NCBI GenBank assembly: GCA_964402055.1
Contig: CAYOAV010000085.1
Coordinates: 1 to 6,507, forward strand
Direction of reading: 5' to 3'
Source of the DNA: UMGS363 sp964402055
GTDB taxonomy: Bacteria; Bacillota; Clostridia; Oscillospirales; Ruminococcaceae
DNA: 6,507 nucleotides
Of this stretch, positions 6,287 through 6,507 are shown piece by piece. How positions within the stretch are numbered: position 1 is the stretch's first letter; the number at the start of each line of letters is the position of its first letter. The notes below the pieces were generated by a model that worked only from the letters and a program-made list of their open reading frames with translations, did no database searches and had not been told where the DNA came from. Position numbers and translations under genes: made by a program.

Positions 6287-6507
6287 CTACGCTAACAAAT
6301 TTAGGACTGACTTCTGATTTTCCTGCATTTGAGTGAAAACAGCGTTCTGTGCCTCGGTTATTATCTGATTTTTGGTGTAATCAGCGTAAAGCTCCGCCAT
6401 ATTTGCATCCCTCATTCGGGATTCAGCGGCTTTGAGGTTCTCAATGTAATTTTCGTTGTTCATAAGGGAATGCTGTGAGCGGTTTTCATATGCTCCTGCC
6501 TTTGCCC
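6287..6507 (-). CDS. Flagellin, C-terminal 72 residues (5' part outside window)
   Basis: The frame reads AKAGAYENRSQHSL, then NYIENLKAAESRMRDANMAE, then ADYTKNQIITEAQ, and ends QKSVLNLLA before a TAG stop at 6289-6287. This is the conserved flagellin C-terminal helix (D1/D0 part): A.EN R, then AAESR.RD..MA, then YTKNQI, and the terminal V L.LL. Flagellin polymerises to form the extracellular flagellar filament, and this end is needed for filament packing. The usual 'DTDMAEEM' is DANMAELY here, a modest variation. The gene symbol is withheld because only the C-terminus is visible and paralogues are common. The product implies a motile host. The downstream gene has its own promoter, so the two are probably separate transcripts. 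Confidence 0.93.
   Translation of the reverse strand, partial: AKAGAYENRSQHSLMNNENYIENLKAAESRMRDANMAELYADYTKNQIITEAQNAVFTQMQENQKSVLNLLA

Overview
The window is AT-rich bacterial DNA, and everything in it reads from the minus strand. It looks like a motile, low-GC, Gram-positive anaerobe, probably a Ruminococcus-like member of the Oscillospiraceae. That placement is an inference. It rests on a Gram-positive signal peptide, an AGGAGG ribosome binding site, a consensus sigma-A promoter, InlB-type repeats and a flagellin end; no phylogenetic marker is present.

Layout from right to left, in the direction of transcription. Positions 6507-6287 hold the last 72 codons of a flagellin, whose 5' part lies outside the window. 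Positions 6286-5987 are a 300-base intergenic stretch. It contains a small GC-rich hairpin that may end the flagellin transcript, an AT-rich tract, a perfect TTGACA-17-TATAAT promoter, a leader of about 143 nt with a possible multi-stem fold, and a strong ribosome binding site. From 5986 to the left edge, one uninterrupted reading frame of at least 1,995 codons encodes a giant secreted protein. Its C-terminus, and so its means of cell attachment, lies beyond the window.

The giant protein is a chain of modules: a signal peptide (residues 1-34); an alternating series of divergent InlB-B-like beta modules and a second 'DGxxL' module type (66-602); a probable beta-sandwich module (603-713); one more InlB-like module (714-790); and then tandem units of about 260-315 residues that read like beta-solenoid rungs. 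Four complete units and the start of a fifth are visible. They become more alike toward the C-terminus, which suggests growth by recent in-frame duplication. No catalytic motif was seen. An adhesin or surface-structural role is the most economical reading but is unproven.

The flagellin and the giant protein share strand and surface location, but the sigma-A promoter between them suggests the giant gene is transcribed on its own. The least ordinary elements are the internal repeat architecture, for which I can name no family, and the candidate structured leader RNA.
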